Source: Clostridia bacterium (lineage in GTDB: Bacteria > Bacillota > Clostridia > Christensenellales > UBA1242). From it: DNA of 6,162 nt. Made by a program: the position numbers and the translations under genes. The notes under the pieces were generated by a model, which was not told the DNA's origin, made no database searches, and saw nothing but the letters and a program-made list of their open reading frames with translations. Each line of letters begins with the position of its first letter. The stretch's first letter is position 1. The DNA lies in contig JALOBO010000082.1 in assembly GCA_023228225.1 (NCBI GenBank), positions 1 to 6,162 of the forward strand, written 5' to 3'. This document shows, piece by piece, positions 5,766 through 6,162 of the stretch.

Positions 5766-6016
5766 TAGTAAACGTATACTCAACAAAAGTGTGTCCGAAG
5801 TGTAAGAGGCTTAAAACCTTTCTCACTTCTAACGGTATCGCATTTGAATCTCTCGACATGCAGGAAGCTGAGAATCTCGCAGAGCTTAGGTTTAATCAAG
5901 TGTTCACAAATAACGCTCCTGTGCTCCAGGTGGAAGATAGGTTTTTTACTATAGAAGAGATATTCAAAGGTAGTGAACTGCTTGAAAGTAGAGTGCTTGA
6001 GGTGATAAACCCTTAA
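5762..6016 (+). CDS. nrdH: NrdH/glutaredoxin-like redoxin
   Basis: This 84-residue protein is a minimal thioredoxin-fold redoxin. It opens with a beta strand (IVNVYST), then the dithiol motif CPKC (C11, C14) at the start of a helix. The family's cis-proline occurs in NAPVLQVED (Pro53), and a C-terminal helix follows (TIEEIFKGSELLE). NrdH-type redoxins pass electrons to ribonucleotide reductase; in methanogens a redoxin of this type serves the class III enzyme (established knowledge). With nrdD in the same window, that role is the natural inference. Its electron source, for example a ferredoxin-dependent or thioredoxin-type reductase, is not encoded here. AGGGGT at 5749-5754 is 7 bases ahead of the ATG. 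A general glutaredoxin-like function is the alternative. Confidence 0.85.
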   Translation: MIVNVYSTKVCPKCKRLKTFLTSNGIAFESLDMQEAENLAELRFNQVFTNNAPVLQVEDRFFTIEEIFKGSELLESRVLEVINP

Positions 6017-6044
6017 ACACTTCTTTAATTTCTACCTCCGAAGA

Positions 6045-6053
6045 TTTTATATA
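6045..6053 (+). promoter_or_regulatory. archaeal promoter (TATA box with purine-rich BRE)
   Basis: TTTTATATA preceded by CGAAGA, which resembles a purine-rich TFB recognition element, is the best promoter match in the window. Initiation would fall near 6075-6079, giving a short leader with the GAGGGGG ribosome site at 6084-6090. Confidence 0.65.
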
Positions 6054-6098
6054 CATTGAAAAGAATTACTTTGTATAGGAATTGAGGGGGATTAAGAA

Positions 6099-6162
6099 AC
6101 GACACAACAAATAACCTGGCAAGAGTCAAAAGCTTTTTTGAAAAATTGGAACGCTTCAAAAA
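6099..6162 (+). CDS. 5' end of an unidentified gene, apparent ACG start (partial)
   Basis: A promoter at 6045-6053 and a strong GAGGGGG site at 6084-6090 announce a gene, but no ATG, GTG or TTG is well placed. The frame beginning at ACG 6099 has ideal spacing (8 bases), is open to the window end, and would read as TTQQITWQESKAFL and on. A TAA at 6093-6095 blocks any earlier start in this frame. A single-base change of ACG to ATG, real or through sequencing error, would give a normal start. One other frame is also open here (LARVKSFFEKLERF) but lacks a suitably spaced start. Product not recognised. Confidence 0.4.

Noticed and set aside
6017..6040. Possible T-rich terminator after the redoxin gene
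   Set aside because: The stretch is pyrimidine-rich (TTCTTTAATTTCT) but has no clear uninterrupted T run or stem, so it cannot be separated from background AT-rich sequence.
6082..6114. TTG-initiated frame overlapping the GAGGGGG site
   Set aside because: It ends after ten codons at a TAA, and its start lies on the ribosome site itself.

Overview
The window looks like part of an archaeal virus or similar mobile element, most likely one infecting a methanogen; host and element type are inferred. The evidence is as follows. Archaeal-type TATA boxes (TTTATATA, TTTAAATA, TTTTATATA) sit at the expected distance ahead of genes. Ribosome sites of the GGTGGT/GGGTGG kind fit the archaeal 16S tail. 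The DNA is AT-rich and rich in AGA/AGG and ATA codons. All supported genes lie on the + strand, packed stop-on-start, and most are tiny orphans. The two recognisable metabolic genes form an anaerobic ribonucleotide reductase / redoxin pair of the kind described in methanogens.

Layout. Bases 1-237 hold the tail of a truncated gene and a 45-codon orphan, both coupled by TAATG junctions into nrdD (237-2456), a full-length class III ribonucleotide reductase with ATP-cone and glycyl-radical site. A 160-base gap (2457-2616) follows. It holds an 11-bp perfect inverted repeat around a TATA-like core, then a good TATA box. A second cluster (2617-3562) encodes a mini cysteine protein, a MazG-like pyrophosphohydrolase, a small helical protein, a second mini cysteine protein and a small membrane protein. 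A third cluster (3581-5406) encodes a coiled-coil protein and a superfamily 2 helicase of the XPD/DinG kind with a cysteine-rich insert. After a short promoter gap, a fourth cluster (5468-6016) encodes two orphans and an NrdH-type redoxin. A strong promoter and ribosome site at 6045-6090 then lead into a gene cut by the window end, whose only well-placed start codon is ACG.

Working together (inference): NrdD makes dNTPs from ribonucleotides under anaerobic conditions. The redoxin would return electrons to the NrdD active-site cysteines. The MazG-like enzyme would trim the nucleotide pool, and the helicase would serve replication or repair. The NrdG activase needed to install the glycyl radical is not in the window and must lie outside it or come from the host. 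No RNA genes, insertion sequences, attachment sites or CRISPR arrays were seen.
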